DNA from: Aquarana catesbeiana
Taxonomy: Eukaryota; Chordata; Amphibia; Anura; Ranidae
Reading direction: 5' to 3'
Assembly: GCF_042186555.1 (NCBI RefSeq)
Contig: NC_133333.1
Location: 69,863,055 to 69,927,054 of the forward strand
DNA length: 64,000 nucleotides
Below are positions 8,992 through 22,200 of this stretch, in pieces; within the stretch, counting starts at the first letter, position 1; each line of letters starts with the position of its first letter. The notes beneath the pieces are model-generated. The model was not told where the DNA came from and did not search any database. It saw only the letters and a program-made list of their open reading frames with translations. The position numbers were made by a program, and so were the translations under genes.

Positions 8992-10215
8992 TTTACCAAC
9001 TTTTGCTGCGATTTACCAAATGAGCTGAAACTTGACAGAATATGTTGGACATCGCCAGAATCGTCTATTACGTCGGTTTTCAAGGCAATCGGTTTCCAAC
9101 TTTTGCTGCGATTCACACGATGAGCAGAAACATGACAGAACATGTTGGAAACGGCCAGAATCGTCTAATGATTCTGGCGATGTCCAACATGGTTTTCTCA
9201 AGTTTCAGCTCATTTACCAACTTTAGCTGCGATTTACCAAATGAGCTGAAACTTGACAGAACATGATGGACATCGCCAGAATCGTCTATTGCGTCGGGTT
9301 TCAAGGCAATCGTTAAATTGCAGAAAAAGTTGGAACCCGATTGCCCCCAAACTCCGCACAATAGAAGATTCTGGCCATTGCCAACATGTTCTGCAAGTTT
9401 CAGCTCATTTGGTAACTTGCAGCAAAAGTTGGAAACCCCACGCAATAGACGATTCTGGCGATGTCCAACATGGTTTCTCGAAAATCAGCTCATTTACCAA
9501 CTTTTGCTGCGATTTACCAAATGAGCTGAAACTTGACAGAATATGTTGGACATCGCCAGAATCGTCTATTACGTCGGTTTTCAAGGCAATCGGTTTCCAA
9601 CTTTTGTTGCGATTTACCAAATGAGCAGAAGCTTGACAGAATATGTTGGACATCGCCAGAATCGTCTATTACGTCGGTTTTCAAGGCAATCGGTTTCCAA
9701 CTTTTGCTGCGATTTACCAAATGAACTGAAACTTGACAGAACATGTTGGCAATGGCCAGAATCGTCTATTGTGCAGAGTTTGGGGGCAATCGGGTTCCAA
9801 CTTTTTCTAAAATTTACCGATTGCCTTGAAACACCACGCAATAGACCATTCTGGGCATTTCCAACATGTTCTTTATAGTTTCTGCTCATTTGGTAAATCG
9901 CAGCAAAAGTTGGAAACACCACGCAATAGACGATTCTGGCGATGTCCAACATGGTTTCTCAAGTATCAGCTCATTTACCAACTTTTACTGCGATTTACCA
10001 AATGACCTGAAACCTGACAGAATATGTTGGACATCGCCAGAATCGTCTATTACGTCGGTTTTCAAGGCAATCGGTTTCCAACTTTTGTTGCGATTTACCA
10101 AATGAGCAGAAGCTTGACAGAACATGTTGGAAATGCCCAGAATCGTCTATTGCGTCAGGTTTCAAGGCAATCGTTAAATTGCAGAAAAAGTTGGAACCCG
10201 ATTGCCCCCAAACTC
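8992..10215. repeat. Shortened second copy of the 2,141 bp unit
   Basis: It matches 6851-7500 up to 9641. From 9642 it matches 7783 onward at offset 1,859, so 282 bp present in the first copy (7501-7782) are missing. Both break points lie in the same position of a + body (cttgacagaa), as expected for unequal exchange between related monomers. Near 10216 the sequence changes to a copy of the 4861 region. Confidence 0.85.
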
Positions 10216-13200
10216 CGCACAATAGAAGATTCTGGCCATTGTCAACATGTTCTGTCAAGTTTTAGATCATTTGGTAAACCGTAGCAAAAGTTTGAAACCA
10301 TTTTCTTTGAAACCCCACGCAATAGACGATTCTGGCGATGTCCAACATGGTTTCTCAAGTATCAGCTCATTTACCAACTTTTGCTGCGATTTACCAAATG
10401 AGCTGAAACTTGACAGAATATGTTGGACATCGCCAGAATCGTCTATTACGTCGGTTTTCAAGGCAATCGGTTTCCAACTTTTGCTGCGATTTACCAAATG
10501 AGCATAAACTTGACAGAGCATGTTGGAAACGGCCGGAATCGTCCATTGCGTGGGGTTTCAAGGCAATCGTTAAATTGCAGAAAAAGTTGGAACCCGATTG
10601 CCCCCAAACTCCGCACAATAGAAGATTCTGGCCATTGCCAACATGTTCTGTCAAGTTTCAGCTCATTTGGTAACTCGTAGCAAAAGTTTGAAACCATTTT
10701 CCTTGAAACCCCACGCAATAGACGATTCTGGCCATTTCCAACATGTTCTCTCAAGTTTAAGCACATTTGGTAAATCGTAGCAAAAGTTGGAAACCCCAAG
10801 CAATAGACGATTCTGGCGCTGTCCAATATTGTTTCGCAAGTTATAGCTCATTTACCAACTTTAGCAGCGATTTTCCAAATGAGCTGAAACTTGACAGAAC
10901 ATGATGGACATCGCCAGAATCGTCTATTACGTCGGTTTTCAAGGCAATCGGTTTCCAACTTTTGCTGCGATTTACCAAATGAGCATAAACTTGACAGAGC
11001 ATGTTGGAAACGGCCGGAATCGTCTATTGCGTGGGGTTTCAAGGCAATCGTTAAATTGCAGAAAAAGTTGGAACCCGATTGCCCCCAAACTCCGCACAAT
11101 AGACGATTCTGGCGATGTCCAACATGGTTTTCTCAAGTTTCATCTCATTTACCAACTTTTGCTGCGATTTACCAAATGAGCTTAAACTTGACAGAACATG
11201 ATGGACATCGCCAGAATCGTCTATTGCGTGGTGTTTCAAGGCAATCGTTAAATTGCAGAAAAAGTTGGAAGCCGATTGCCCCCAAACTCCGCACAATAGA
11301 AGATTCTGGCCATTGCCAACATGTTCTGTCAAGTTTCAGCTCATTTGGTAACTCGCAGCAAAAGTTTGAAACCATATTCCTTGAAACACCACGCAATAGA
11401 CGATTCTGGCGATGTCCAACATGGTCTTCTCAAGTATCAGCTCATTTACCAACTTTTGCTGCGATTTACCAAATGAGCAGAAGCTTGACAGAATATGTTG
11501 GACATCGCCAGAATCGTCTATTACGTCGGTTTTCAAGGCAATCGGTTTCCAACTTTTGCTGCGATTTACCAAATGAACTGAAACTTGACAGAACATGTTG
11601 GCAATGGCCAGAAACGTCTATTGTGCAGAGTTTGGGGGCAATCGGGTTCCAACTTTTTCTAAAAAATACCGATTGCCTTGAAACACCACGCAATAGACCA
11701 TTCTGGGCATTTCCAACATGTTCTTTATAGTTTCTGCTCATTTGGTAAATCGCAGCAAAATTGGAAACACCACGCAATAGACGATTCTGGCGATGTCCAA
11801 CATGGTTTCTCAAGTTTCATCTCATTTACCAACTTTTGCTGCGATTTACCAAATGAGCTGAAACTTGACAGAACATGATGGACATCGCCAGAATCGTCTA
11901 TTGCGTGGTGTTTCAAGGCAATCGTTAAATTGCAGAAAAAGTTGGAACCCGATTGCCCCCAAACTCCGCACAATAGAAGATTCTGGCCATTGCCAACATG
12001 TTCTGTCAAGTTTCAGCTCATTTGGTAACTCGCAGCAAAAGTTTGAAACCATTTTCCTTGAAACACCACGCAATAGACGATTCTGGCGATGTCCAACATG
12101 TTCTTTATAGTTTCTGCTCATTTGGTAAATCGCAGCAAAAGTTGGAAACACCACGCAATAGACGATTCTGGCGATGTCCAACATGGTTTCTCAAGTATCA
12201 GCTCATTTACCAACTTTTGCTGCGATTTACCAAATGAGCTGAAACTTGACAGAATATGTTGGACATCGCCAGAATCGTCTATTACGTCGGTTTTCAAGGC
12301 AATCGGTTTCCAACTTTTGCTGCGATTCACACGATGAGCAGAAACATGACAGAACATGTTGGAAACGGCCAGAATCGTCTAATGATTCTGGCGATGTCCA
12401 ACATGGTTTTCTCAAGTTTCAGCTCATTTACCAACTTTAGCTGCGATTTACCAAATGAGCTGAAACTTGACAGAACATGATGGACATCGCCAGAATCGTC
12501 TATTGCGTCGGGTTTCAAGGCAATCGTTAAATTGCAGAAAAAGTTGGAACCCGATTGCCCCCAAACTCCGCACAATAGAAGATTCTGGCCATTGCCAACA
12601 TGTTCTGCAAGTTTCAGCTCATTTGGTAACTTGCAGCAAAAGTTGGAAACCCCACGCAATAGACGATTCTGGCGATGTCCAACATGGTTTCTCGAAAATC
12701 AGCTCATTTACCAACTTTTGCTGCGATTTACCAAATGAGCTGAAACTTGACAGAATATGTTGGACATCGCCAGAATCGTCTATTACGTCGGTTTTCAAGG
12801 CAATCGGTTTCCAACTTTTGTTGCGATTTACCAAATGAGCAGAAGCTTGACAGAACATGTTGGAAATGCCCAGAATCGTCTATTGCGTCTGGTTTCAAGG
12901 CAATCGTTAAATTGCAGAAAAAGTTGGAAACCGTTTGCCCCCAAACTCCGCACAATAGAAGATTCTGGCCATTGCCAACATGTTCTGTCAAGTTTCAGCA
13001 CATTTGGTAACTTGCAGCAAAAGTTGGAAACCCCACGCAATAGACGATTCTGGCGATGTCCAACATGGTTTTCTCAAGTATCAGCTCATTTACCAACTTT
13101 TACTGCGATTTACCAAATGAGCTGAACCTTGACAGAATATGTTGGACATCGCCAGAATCGTCTATTACGTCGGTTTTCAAGGCAATCGGTTTCCAACTTT

Positions 13201-14459
13201 TGCTGCGATTTACCAAATGAACTGAAACTTGACAGAACATGTTGGCAATGGCCAGAATCGTCTATTGTGCAGAGTTTGGGGGCAATCGGGTTCCAACTTT
13301 TTCTAAAATTTACCGATTGCCTTGAAACACCACGCAATAGACCATTCTGGGCATTTCCAACATGTTCTTTATAGTTTCTGCTCATTTGGTAAATCGCAGC
13401 AAAAGTTGGAAACACCACGCAATAGACGATTCTGGCGATGTCCAACATGGTTTCTCAAGTATCAGCTCATTTACCAACTTTTACTGCGATTTACCAAATG
13501 AGCTGAAACCTGACAGAATATGTTGGACATCGCCAGAATCGTCTATTACGTCGGTTTTCAAGGCAATCGGTTTCCAACTTTTGTTGCGATTTACCAAATG
13601 AGCAGAAGCTTGACAGAACATGTTGGAAATGAACAGAATCGTCTATTGCGTCAGGTTTCAAGGCAATCGTTAAATTGCAGAAAAAGTTGGAACCCGATTG
13701 CCCCCAAACTCCGCACAATAGAAGATTCTGGCCATTGCCAACATGTTCTGTCAAGTTTCAGCTCATTTGGTAACTCGCAGCAAAAGTTTGAAACCATTTT
13801 CCTTGAAACCCCACGCAATAGACGATTCTGGCCATTTCCAACATGTTCTCTCAAGTTTAAGCACATTTGGTAAATCGTAGCAAAAGTTGGAAACCCCAAG
13901 CAATAGACGATTCTGGCGCTGTCCAATATTGTTTCGCAAGTTATAGCTCATTTACCAACTTTAGCAGCGATTTTCCAAATGAGCTGAAACTTGACAGAAC
14001 ATGATGGACATCGCCAGAATCGTCTATTGCATGGGGTTTCAAGGCAATCGGTTTCCAACTTTTTCTTCGATTTACCAAATGAGCAGAAACTTGACAGAAC
14101 ATGTTGGAAACCGCCAGAATCGTCTATTGCGTGGTGTTTCAAGGCTATCGTTAAATTGCAGAAAAAGTTGGAACCCGATTGCCCCCAAACTCCGCACAAT
14201 AGAAGATTCTGGCCATTGCCAACATGTTCTGTCAAGTTTTAGCTCATTTGTTAACTCGTAGCAAAAGTTTGAACCCATTTTCCTTCAAACCCCACGCAAT
14301 AGACGATTCTGACGATGTCCAACATGGTTTCTCAAGTATCAGCTCGTTTACCAACTTTTGCTGCGATTTACCAAATGAGCTGAAACTTGACAGAATATGT
14401 TGGACATCGCCAGAATCGTCTATTACGTCGGTTTTCAAGGCAATCGGTTTCCAACTTTT
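10216..14459. repeat. Second copy of the 5,355 bp unit (4,244 bp retained)
   Basis: It follows 4861-9104 to 14459, where ttgctgcgattcac is replaced by ttgttgcgatttac. Single-base differences seen include gtccattgcg near 10542, agaaacgtcta near 11611, gctgaacctt near 13123, gaacag for gcccag near 13631, and ttcttcgattt near 14064. The gaacag change became fixed in later 1,640 bp units. Confidence 0.88.
12707..14346. repeat. 1,640 bp unit, copy 1
   Basis: 12707-13832 matches 14347-15472 at offset 1,640. This unit holds the marker aatgaacag (about 13628-13636), where related units have aatgcccag. Its end carries ttctgacgatgtcc and ctcgtttacc. The same unit recurs at 19265, 25823, 32081, 39756 and 46014. 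An older form without the marker is at 7352-8991. Confidence 0.88.
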
Positions 14460-16805
14460 GTTGCGATTTACCAAATGAGCAGAAGCTTGACAGAACATGT
14501 TGGAAATGCCCAGAATCGTCTATTGCGTCTGGTTTCAAGGCAATCGTTAAATTGCAGAAAAAGTTGGAAACCGTTTGCCCCCAAACTCCGCACAATAGAA
14601 GATTCTGGCCATTGCCAACATGTTCTGTCAAGTTTCAGCACATTTGGTAACTTGCAGCAAAAGTTGGAAACCCCACGCAATAGACGATTCTGGCGATGTC
14701 CAACATGGTTTTCTCAAGTATCAGCTCATTTACCAACTTTTACTGCGATTTACCAAATGAGCTGAAACTTGACAGAATATGTTGGACATCGCCAGAATCG
14801 TCTATTACGTCGGTTTTCAAGGCAATCGGTTTCCAACTTTTGCTGCGATTTACCAAATGAACTGAAACTTGACAGAACATGTTGGCAATGGCCAGAATCG
14901 TCTATTGTGCAGAGTTTGGGGGCAATCGGGTTCCAACTTTTTCTAAAATTTACCGATTGCCTTGAAACACCACGCAATAGACCATTCTGGGCATTTCCAA
15001 CATGTTCTTTATAGTTTCTGCTCATTTGGTAAATCGCAGCAAAAGTTGGAAACACCACGCAATAGACGATTCTGGCGATGTCCAACATGGTTTCTCAAGT
15101 ATCAGCTCATTTACCAACTTTTACTGCGATTTACCAAATGAGCTGAAACCTGACAGAATATGTTGGACATCGCCAGAATCGTCTATTACGTCGGTTTTCA
15201 AGGCAATCGGTTTCCAAATTTTGTTGCGATTTACCAAATGAGCAGAAGCTTGACAGAACATGTTGGAAATGCCCAGAATCGTCTATTGCGTCAGGTTTCA
15301 AGGCAATCGTTAAATTGCAGAAAAAGTTGGAACCCGATTGCCCCCAAACTCCGCACAATAGAAGATTCTGGCCATTGCCAACATGTTCTGTCAAGTTTCA
15401 GCTCATTTGGTAACTCGCAGCAAAAGTTTGAAACCATTTTCCTTGAAACCCCACGCAATAGACGATTCTGGCGATGTCCAACATGGTTTCTCAAGTATCA
15501 GCTCATTTACCAACTTTTGCTGCGATTTACCAAATGAGCTGAAACTTGACAGAATATGTTGGAAACGGCCAGAATCGTCTAATGATTTTGGCGATGTCCA
15601 ACATGGTTTTCTCAAGTTTCATCTCATTTACCAACTTTTTCTGCGATTTACCAAATGAGCAGAAACTTGACAGAGCATGTTGGAAACGGCCAGAATCGTC
15701 TATTGCGTGGTGTTTCAAGGCAATCGTTAAATTGCAGAAAAAGTTGGAAACCGTTTGCCCCCAAACTCCGCACAATAGAAGATTCTGGCCATTGCCAACA
15801 TGTTCTGTCAAGTTTCAGCACATTTGGTAACTTGCAGCAAAAGTTGGAAACCCCACGCAATAGACGATTCTGGCGATGTCCAACATGGTTTTCTCAAGTA
15901 TCAGCTCATTTACCAACTTTTACTGCGATTTACCAAATGAGCTGAAACTTGACAGAATATGTTGGACATCGCCAGAATCGTCTATTACGTCGGTTTTCAA
16001 GGCAATCGGTTTCCAACTTTTGCTGCGATTTACCAAATGAGCTGAAACTTGACAGAACATGATGGACATCGCCAGAATCGTCTATTGCGTGGTGTTTCAA
16101 GGCAATCGTTAAATTGCAGAAAAAGTTGGAACCCGATTGCCCCCAATCTCCGCACAATAGAAGATTCTGGCCATTGCCAACATGTTCTGTCAAGTTTCAG
16201 CTCATTTGGTAACTCGCAGCAAAAGTTTGAAACCATTTTCCTTGAAACACCACGCAATAGACGATTCTGGCGATGTCCAACATGGTTTCTCAAGTATCAG
16301 CTCATTTACCAACTTTTGCTGCGATTTACCAAATGAGCTGAAACTTGACAGAATATGTTGGACATCGCCAGAATCGTCTATTACGTCGGTTTTCAAGGCA
16401 ATCGGTTTCCAACTTTTGCTGCGATTCACACGATGAGCAGAAATATGACAGAACATGTTGGAAACGGCCAGAATCGTCTAATGATTCTGGCGATGTCCAA
16501 CATGGTTTTCTCAAGTTTCAGCTCATTTACCAACTTTAGCTGCGATTTACCAAATGAGCTGAAACTTGACAGAACATGATGGACATCGCCAGAATCGTCT
16601 ATTGCGTCGGGTTTCAAGGCAATCGTTAAATTGCAGAAAAAGTTGGAACCCGATTGCCCCCAAACTCCGCACAATAGAAGATTCTGGCCATTGCCAACAT
16701 GTTCTGCAAGTTTCAGCTCATTTGGTAACTTGCAGCAAAAGTTGGAAACCCCACGCAATAGACGATTCTGGCGATGTCCAACATGGTTTCTCGAAAATCA
16801 GCTCA
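14347..16805. repeat. 2,459 bp unit, copy 1
   Basis: 14347-17931 matches 16806-20390 at offset 2,459. The unit includes a gattttgg fold-back near 15571, a gattcacacgatgag monomer near 16424 and a gattctgg fold-back near 16469. A private change, ccaaattttgttg near 15216, separates it from copy 2 and is inherited by the copy at 20905-23363 one HOR later. Confidence 0.9.
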
Positions 16806-19264
16806 TTTACCAACTTTTGCTGCGATTTACCAAATGAGCTGAAACTTGACAGAATATGTTGGACATCGCCAGAATCGTCTATTACGTCGGTTTTCAAGGC
16901 AATCGGTTTCCAACTTTTGTTGCGATTTACCAAATGAGCAGAAGCTTGACAGAACATGTTGGAAATGCCCAGAATCGTCTATTGCGTCTGGTTTCAAGGC
17001 AATCGTTAAATTGCAGAAAAAGTTGGAAACCGTTTGCCCCCAAACTCCGCACAATAGAAGATTCTGGCCATTGCCAACATGTTCTGTCAAGTTTCAGCAC
17101 ATTTGGTAACTTGCAGCAAAAGTTGGAAACCCCACGCAATAGACGATTCTGGCGATGTCCAACATGGTTTTCTCAAGTATCAGCTCATTTACCAACTTTT
17201 ACTGCGATTTACCAAATGAGCTGAAACTTGACAGAATATGTTGGACATCGCCAGAATCGTCTATTACGTCGGTTTTCAAGGCAATCGGTTTCCAACTTTT
17301 GCTGCGATTTACCAAATGAACTGAAACTTGACAGAACATGTTGGCAATGGCCAGAATCGTCTATTGTGCAGAGTTTGGGGGCAATCGGGTTCCAACTTTT
17401 TCTAAAATTTACCGATTGCCTTGAAACACCACGCAATAGACCATTCTGGGCATTTCCAACATGTTCTTTATAGTTTCTGCTCATTTGGTAAATCGCAGCA
17501 AAAGTTGGAAACACCACGCAATAGACGATTCTGGCGATGTCCAACATGGTTTCTCAAGTATCAGCTCATTTACCAACTTTTACTGCGATTTACCAAATGA
17601 GCTGAAACCTGACAGAATATGTTGGACATCGCCAGAATCGTCTATTACGTCGGTTTTCAAGGCAATCGGTTTCCAACTTTTGTTGCGATTTACCAAATGA
17701 GCAGAAGCTTGACAGAACATGTTGGAAATGCCCAGAATCGTCTATTGCGTCAGGTTTCAAGGCAATCGTTAAATTGCAGAAAAAGTTGGAACCCGATTGC
17801 CCCCAAACTCCGCACAATAGAAGATTCTGGCCATTGCCAACATGTTCTGTCAAGTTTCAGCTCATTTGGTAACTCGCAGCAAAAGTTTGAAACCATTTTC
17901 CTTGAAACCCCACGCAATAGACGATTCTGGCGATGTCCAACATGGTTTCTCAAGTATCAGCTCATTTACCAACTTTTGCTGCGATTTACCAAATGAGCTG
18001 AAACTTGACAGAATATGTTGGAAACGGCCAGAATCGTCTAATGATTTTGGCGATGTCCAACATGGTTTTCTCAAGTTTCATCTCATTTACCAACTTTTTC
18101 TGCGATTTACCAAATGAGCAGAAACTTGACAGAGCATGTTGGAAACGGCCAGAATCGTCTATTGCGTGGTGTTTCAAGGCAATCGTTAAATTGCAGAAAA
18201 AGTTGGAAACCGTTTGCCCCCAAACTCCGCACAATAGAAGATTCTGGCCATTGCCAACATGTTCTGTCAAGTTTCAGCACATTTGGTAACTTGCAGCAAA
18301 AGTTGGAAACCCCACGCAATAGACGATTCTGGCGATGTCCAACATGGTTTTCTCAAGTATCAGCTCATTTACCAACTTTTACTGCGATTTACCAAATGAG
18401 CTGAAACTTGACAGAATATGTTGGACATCGCCAGAATCGTCTATTACGTCGGTTTTCAAGGCAATCGGTTTCCAACTTTTGCTGCGATTTACCAAATGAG
18501 CTGAAACTTGACAGAACATGATGGACATCGCCAGAATCGTCTATTGCGTGGTGTTTCAAGGCAATCGTTAAATTGCAGAAAAAGTTGGAACCCGATTGCC
18601 CCCAAACTCCGCACAATAGAAGATTCTGGCCATTGCCAACATGTTCTGTCAAGTTTCAGCTCATTTGGTAACTCGCAGCAAAAGTTTGAAACCATTTTCC
18701 TTGAAACACCACGCAATAGACGATTCTGGCGATGTCCAACATGGTTTCTCAAGTATCAGCTCATTTACCAACTTTTGCTGCGATTTACCAAATGAGCTGA
18801 AACTTGACAGAATATGTTGGACATCGCCAGAATCGTCTATTACGTCGGTTTTCAAGGCAATCGGTTTCCAACTTTTGCTGCGATTCACACGATGAGCAGA
18901 AATATGACAGAACATGTTGGAAACGGCCAGAATCGTCTAATGATTCTGGCGATGTCCAACATGGTTTTCTCAAGTTTCAGCTCATTTACCAACTTTAGCT
19001 GCGATTTACCAAATGAGCTGAAACTTGACAGAACATGATGGACATCGCCAGAATCGTCTATTGCGTCGGGTTTCAAGGCAATCGTTAAATTGCAGAAAAA
19101 GTTGGAACCCGATTGCCCCCAAACTCCGCACAATAGAAGATTCTGGCCATTGCCAACATGTTCTGCAAGTTTCAGCTCATTTGGTAACTTGCAGCAAAAG
19201 TTGGAAACCCCACGCAATAGACGATTCTGGCGATGTCCAACATGGTTTCTCGAAAATCAGCTCA
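16806..19264. repeat. 2,459 bp unit, copy 2
   Basis: A head-to-tail copy of 14347-16805. It lacks ccaaatttt and reads ccaactttt at the matching place near 17675. Copy 1 has ccccaatctccg near 16141 where this copy has ccccaaactccg. These few differences point to recent duplication. Confidence 0.9.
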
Positions 19265-22200
19265 TTTACCAACTTTTGCTGCGATTTACCAAATGAGCTG
19301 AAACTTGACAGAATATGTTGGACATCGCCAGAATCGTCTATTACGTCGGTTTTCAAGGCAATCGGTTTCCAACTTTTGTTGCGATTTACCAAATGAGCAG
19401 AAGCTTGACAGAACATGTTGGAAATGCCCAGAATCGTCTATTGCGTCTGGTTTCAAGGCAATCGTTAAATTGCAGAAAAAGTTGGAAACCGTTTGCCCCC
19501 AAACTCCGCACAATAGAAGATTCTGGCCATTGCCAACATGTTCTGTCAAGTTTCAGCACATTTGGTAACTTGCAGCAAAAGTTGGAAACCCCACGCAATA
19601 GACGATTCTGGCGATGTCCAACATGGTTTTCTCAAGTATCAGCTCATTTACCAACTTTTACTGCGATTTACCAAATGAGCTGAAACTTGACAGAATATGT
19701 TGGACATCGCCAGAATCGTCTATTACGTCGGTTTTCAAGGCAATCGGTTTCCAACTTTTGCTGCGATTTACCAAATGAACTGAAACTTGACAGAACATGT
19801 TGGCAATGGCCAGAATCGTCTATTGTGCAGAGTTTGGGGGCAATCGGGTTCCAACTTTTTCTAAAATTTACCGATTGCCTTGAAACACCACGCAATAGAC
19901 CATTCTGGGCATTTCCAACATGTTCTTTATAGTTTCTGCTCATTTGGTAAATCGCAGCAAAAGTTGGAAACACCACGCAATAGACGATTCTGGCGATGTC
20001 CAACATGGTTTCTCAAGTATCAGCTCATTTACCAACTTTTACTGCGATTTACCAAATGAGCTGAAACCTGACAGAATATGTTGGACATCGCCAGAATCGT
20101 CTATTACGTCGGTTTTCAAGGCAATCGGTTTCCAACTTTTGTTGCGATTTACCAAATGAGCAGAAGCTTGACAGAACATGTTGGAAATGAACAGAATCGT
20201 CTATTGCGTCAGGTTTCAAGGCAATCGTTAAATTGCAGAAAAAGTTGGAACCCGATTGCCCCCAAACTCCGCACAATAGAAGATTCTGGCCATTGCCAAC
20301 ATGTTCTGTCAAGTTTCAGCTCATTTGGTAACTCGCAGCAAAAGTTTGAAACCATTTTCCTTGAAACCCCACGCAATAGACGATTCTGGCCATTTCCAAC
20401 ATGTTCTCTCAAGTTTAAGCACATTTGGTAAATCGTAGCAAAAGTTGGAAACCCCAAGCAATAGACGATTCTGGCGCTGTCCAATATTGTTTCGCAAGTT
20501 ATAGCTCATTTACCAACTTTAGCAGCGATTTTCCAAATGAGCTGAAACTTGACAGAACATGATGGACATCGCCAGAATCGTCTATTGCATGGGGTTTCAA
20601 GGCAATCGGTTTCCAACTTTTTCTGCGATTTACCAAATGAGCAGAAACTTGACAGAACATGTTGGAAACCGCCAGAATCGTCTATTGCGTGGTGTTTCAA
20701 GGCTATCGTTAAATTGCAGAAAAAGTTGGAACCCGATTGCCCCCAAACTCCGCACAATAGAAGATTCTGGCCATTGCCAACATGTTCTGTCAAGTTTTAG
20801 CTCATTTGTTAACTCGTAGCAAAAGTTTGAACCCATTTTCCTTCAAACCCCACGCAATAGACGATTCTGACGATGTCCAACATGGTTTCTCAAGTATCAG
20901 CTCGTTTACCAACTTTTGCTGCGATTTACCAAATGAGCTGAAACTTGACAGAATATGTTGGACATCGCCAGAATCGTCTATTACGTCGGTTTTCAAGGCA
21001 ATCGGTTTCCAACTTTTGTTGCGATTTACCAAATGAGCAGAAGCTTGACAGAACATGTTGGAAATGCCCAGAATCGTCTATTGCGTCTGGTTTCAAGGCA
21101 ATCGTTAAATTGCAGAAAAAGTTGGAAACCGTTTGCCCCCAAACTCCGCACAATAGAAGATTCTGGCCATTGCCAACATGTTCTGTCAAGTTTCAGCACA
21201 TTTGGTAACTTGCAGCAAAAGTTGGAAACCCCACGCAATAGACGATTCTGGCGATGTCCAACATGGTTTTCTCAAGTATCAGCTCATTTACCAACTTTTA
21301 CTGCGATTTACCAAATGAGCTGAAACTTGACAGAATATGTTGGACATCGCCAGAATCGTCTATTACGTCGGTTTTCAAGGCAATCGGTTTCCAACTTTTG
21401 CTGCGATTTACCAAATGAACTGAAACTTGACAGAACATGTTGGCAATGGCCAGAATCGTCTATTGTGCAGAGTTTGGGGGCAATCGGGTTCCAACTTTTT
21501 CTAAAATTTACCGATTGCCTTGAAACACCACGCAATAGACCATTCTGGGCATTTCCAACATGTTCTTTATAGTTTCTGCTCATTTGGTAAATCGCAGCAA
21601 AAGTTGGAAACACCACGCAATAGACGATTCTGGCGATGTCCAACATGGTTTCTCAAGTATCAGCTCATTTACCAACTTTTACTGCGATTTACCAAATGAG
21701 CTGAAACCTGACAGAATATGTTGGACATCGCCAGAATCGTCTATTACGTCGGTTTTCAAGGCAATCGGTTTCCAAATTTTGTTGCGATTTACCAAATGAG
21801 CAGAAGCTTGACAGAACATGTTGGAAATGCCCAGAATCGTCTATTGCGTCAGGTTTCAAGGCAATCGTTAAATTGCAGAAAAAGTTGGAACCCGATTGCC
21901 CCCAAACTCCGCACAATAGAAGATTCTGGCCATTGCCAACATGTTCTGTCAAGTTTCAGCTCATTTGGTAACTCGCAGCAAAAGTTTGAAACCATTTTCC
22001 TTGAAACCCCACGCAATAGACGATTCTGGCGATGTCCAACATGGTTTCTCAAGTATCAGCTCATTTACCAACTTTTGCTGCGATTTACCAAATGAGCTGA
22101 AACTTGACAGAATATGTTGGAAACGGCCAGAATCGTCTAATGATTTTGGCGATGTCCAACATGGTTTTCTCAAGTTTCATCTCATTTACCAACTTTTTCT

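Larger units (their letters stand above)
4861..10215. repeat. 5,355 bp higher-order unit (first copy)
   Basis: It repeats at 10216 with offset 5,355. The start is set by the change from aaactacgcac (4855-4865) to aaactccgcac (10210-10220). After that the rare tokens gtcaacatg and tttagatcattt recur in register. It contains the partial 4,455 copy and the 2,141 bp duplication, so those events came before the 5,355 bp duplication. Confidence 0.88.
12707..19264. repeat. 6,558 bp HOR, first period (1,640 + 2,459 + 2,459)
   Basis: 1,640 + 2 x 2,459 = 6,558, and the sequence repeats with that period from about 12150 to 28865. The gaacag marker falls at 13631 and 20189, exactly one period apart. The ccaaatttt marker falls near 15216 and 21774, also one period apart. 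The match is therefore to the specific sub-units and not just to the satellite family. Confidence 0.92.
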
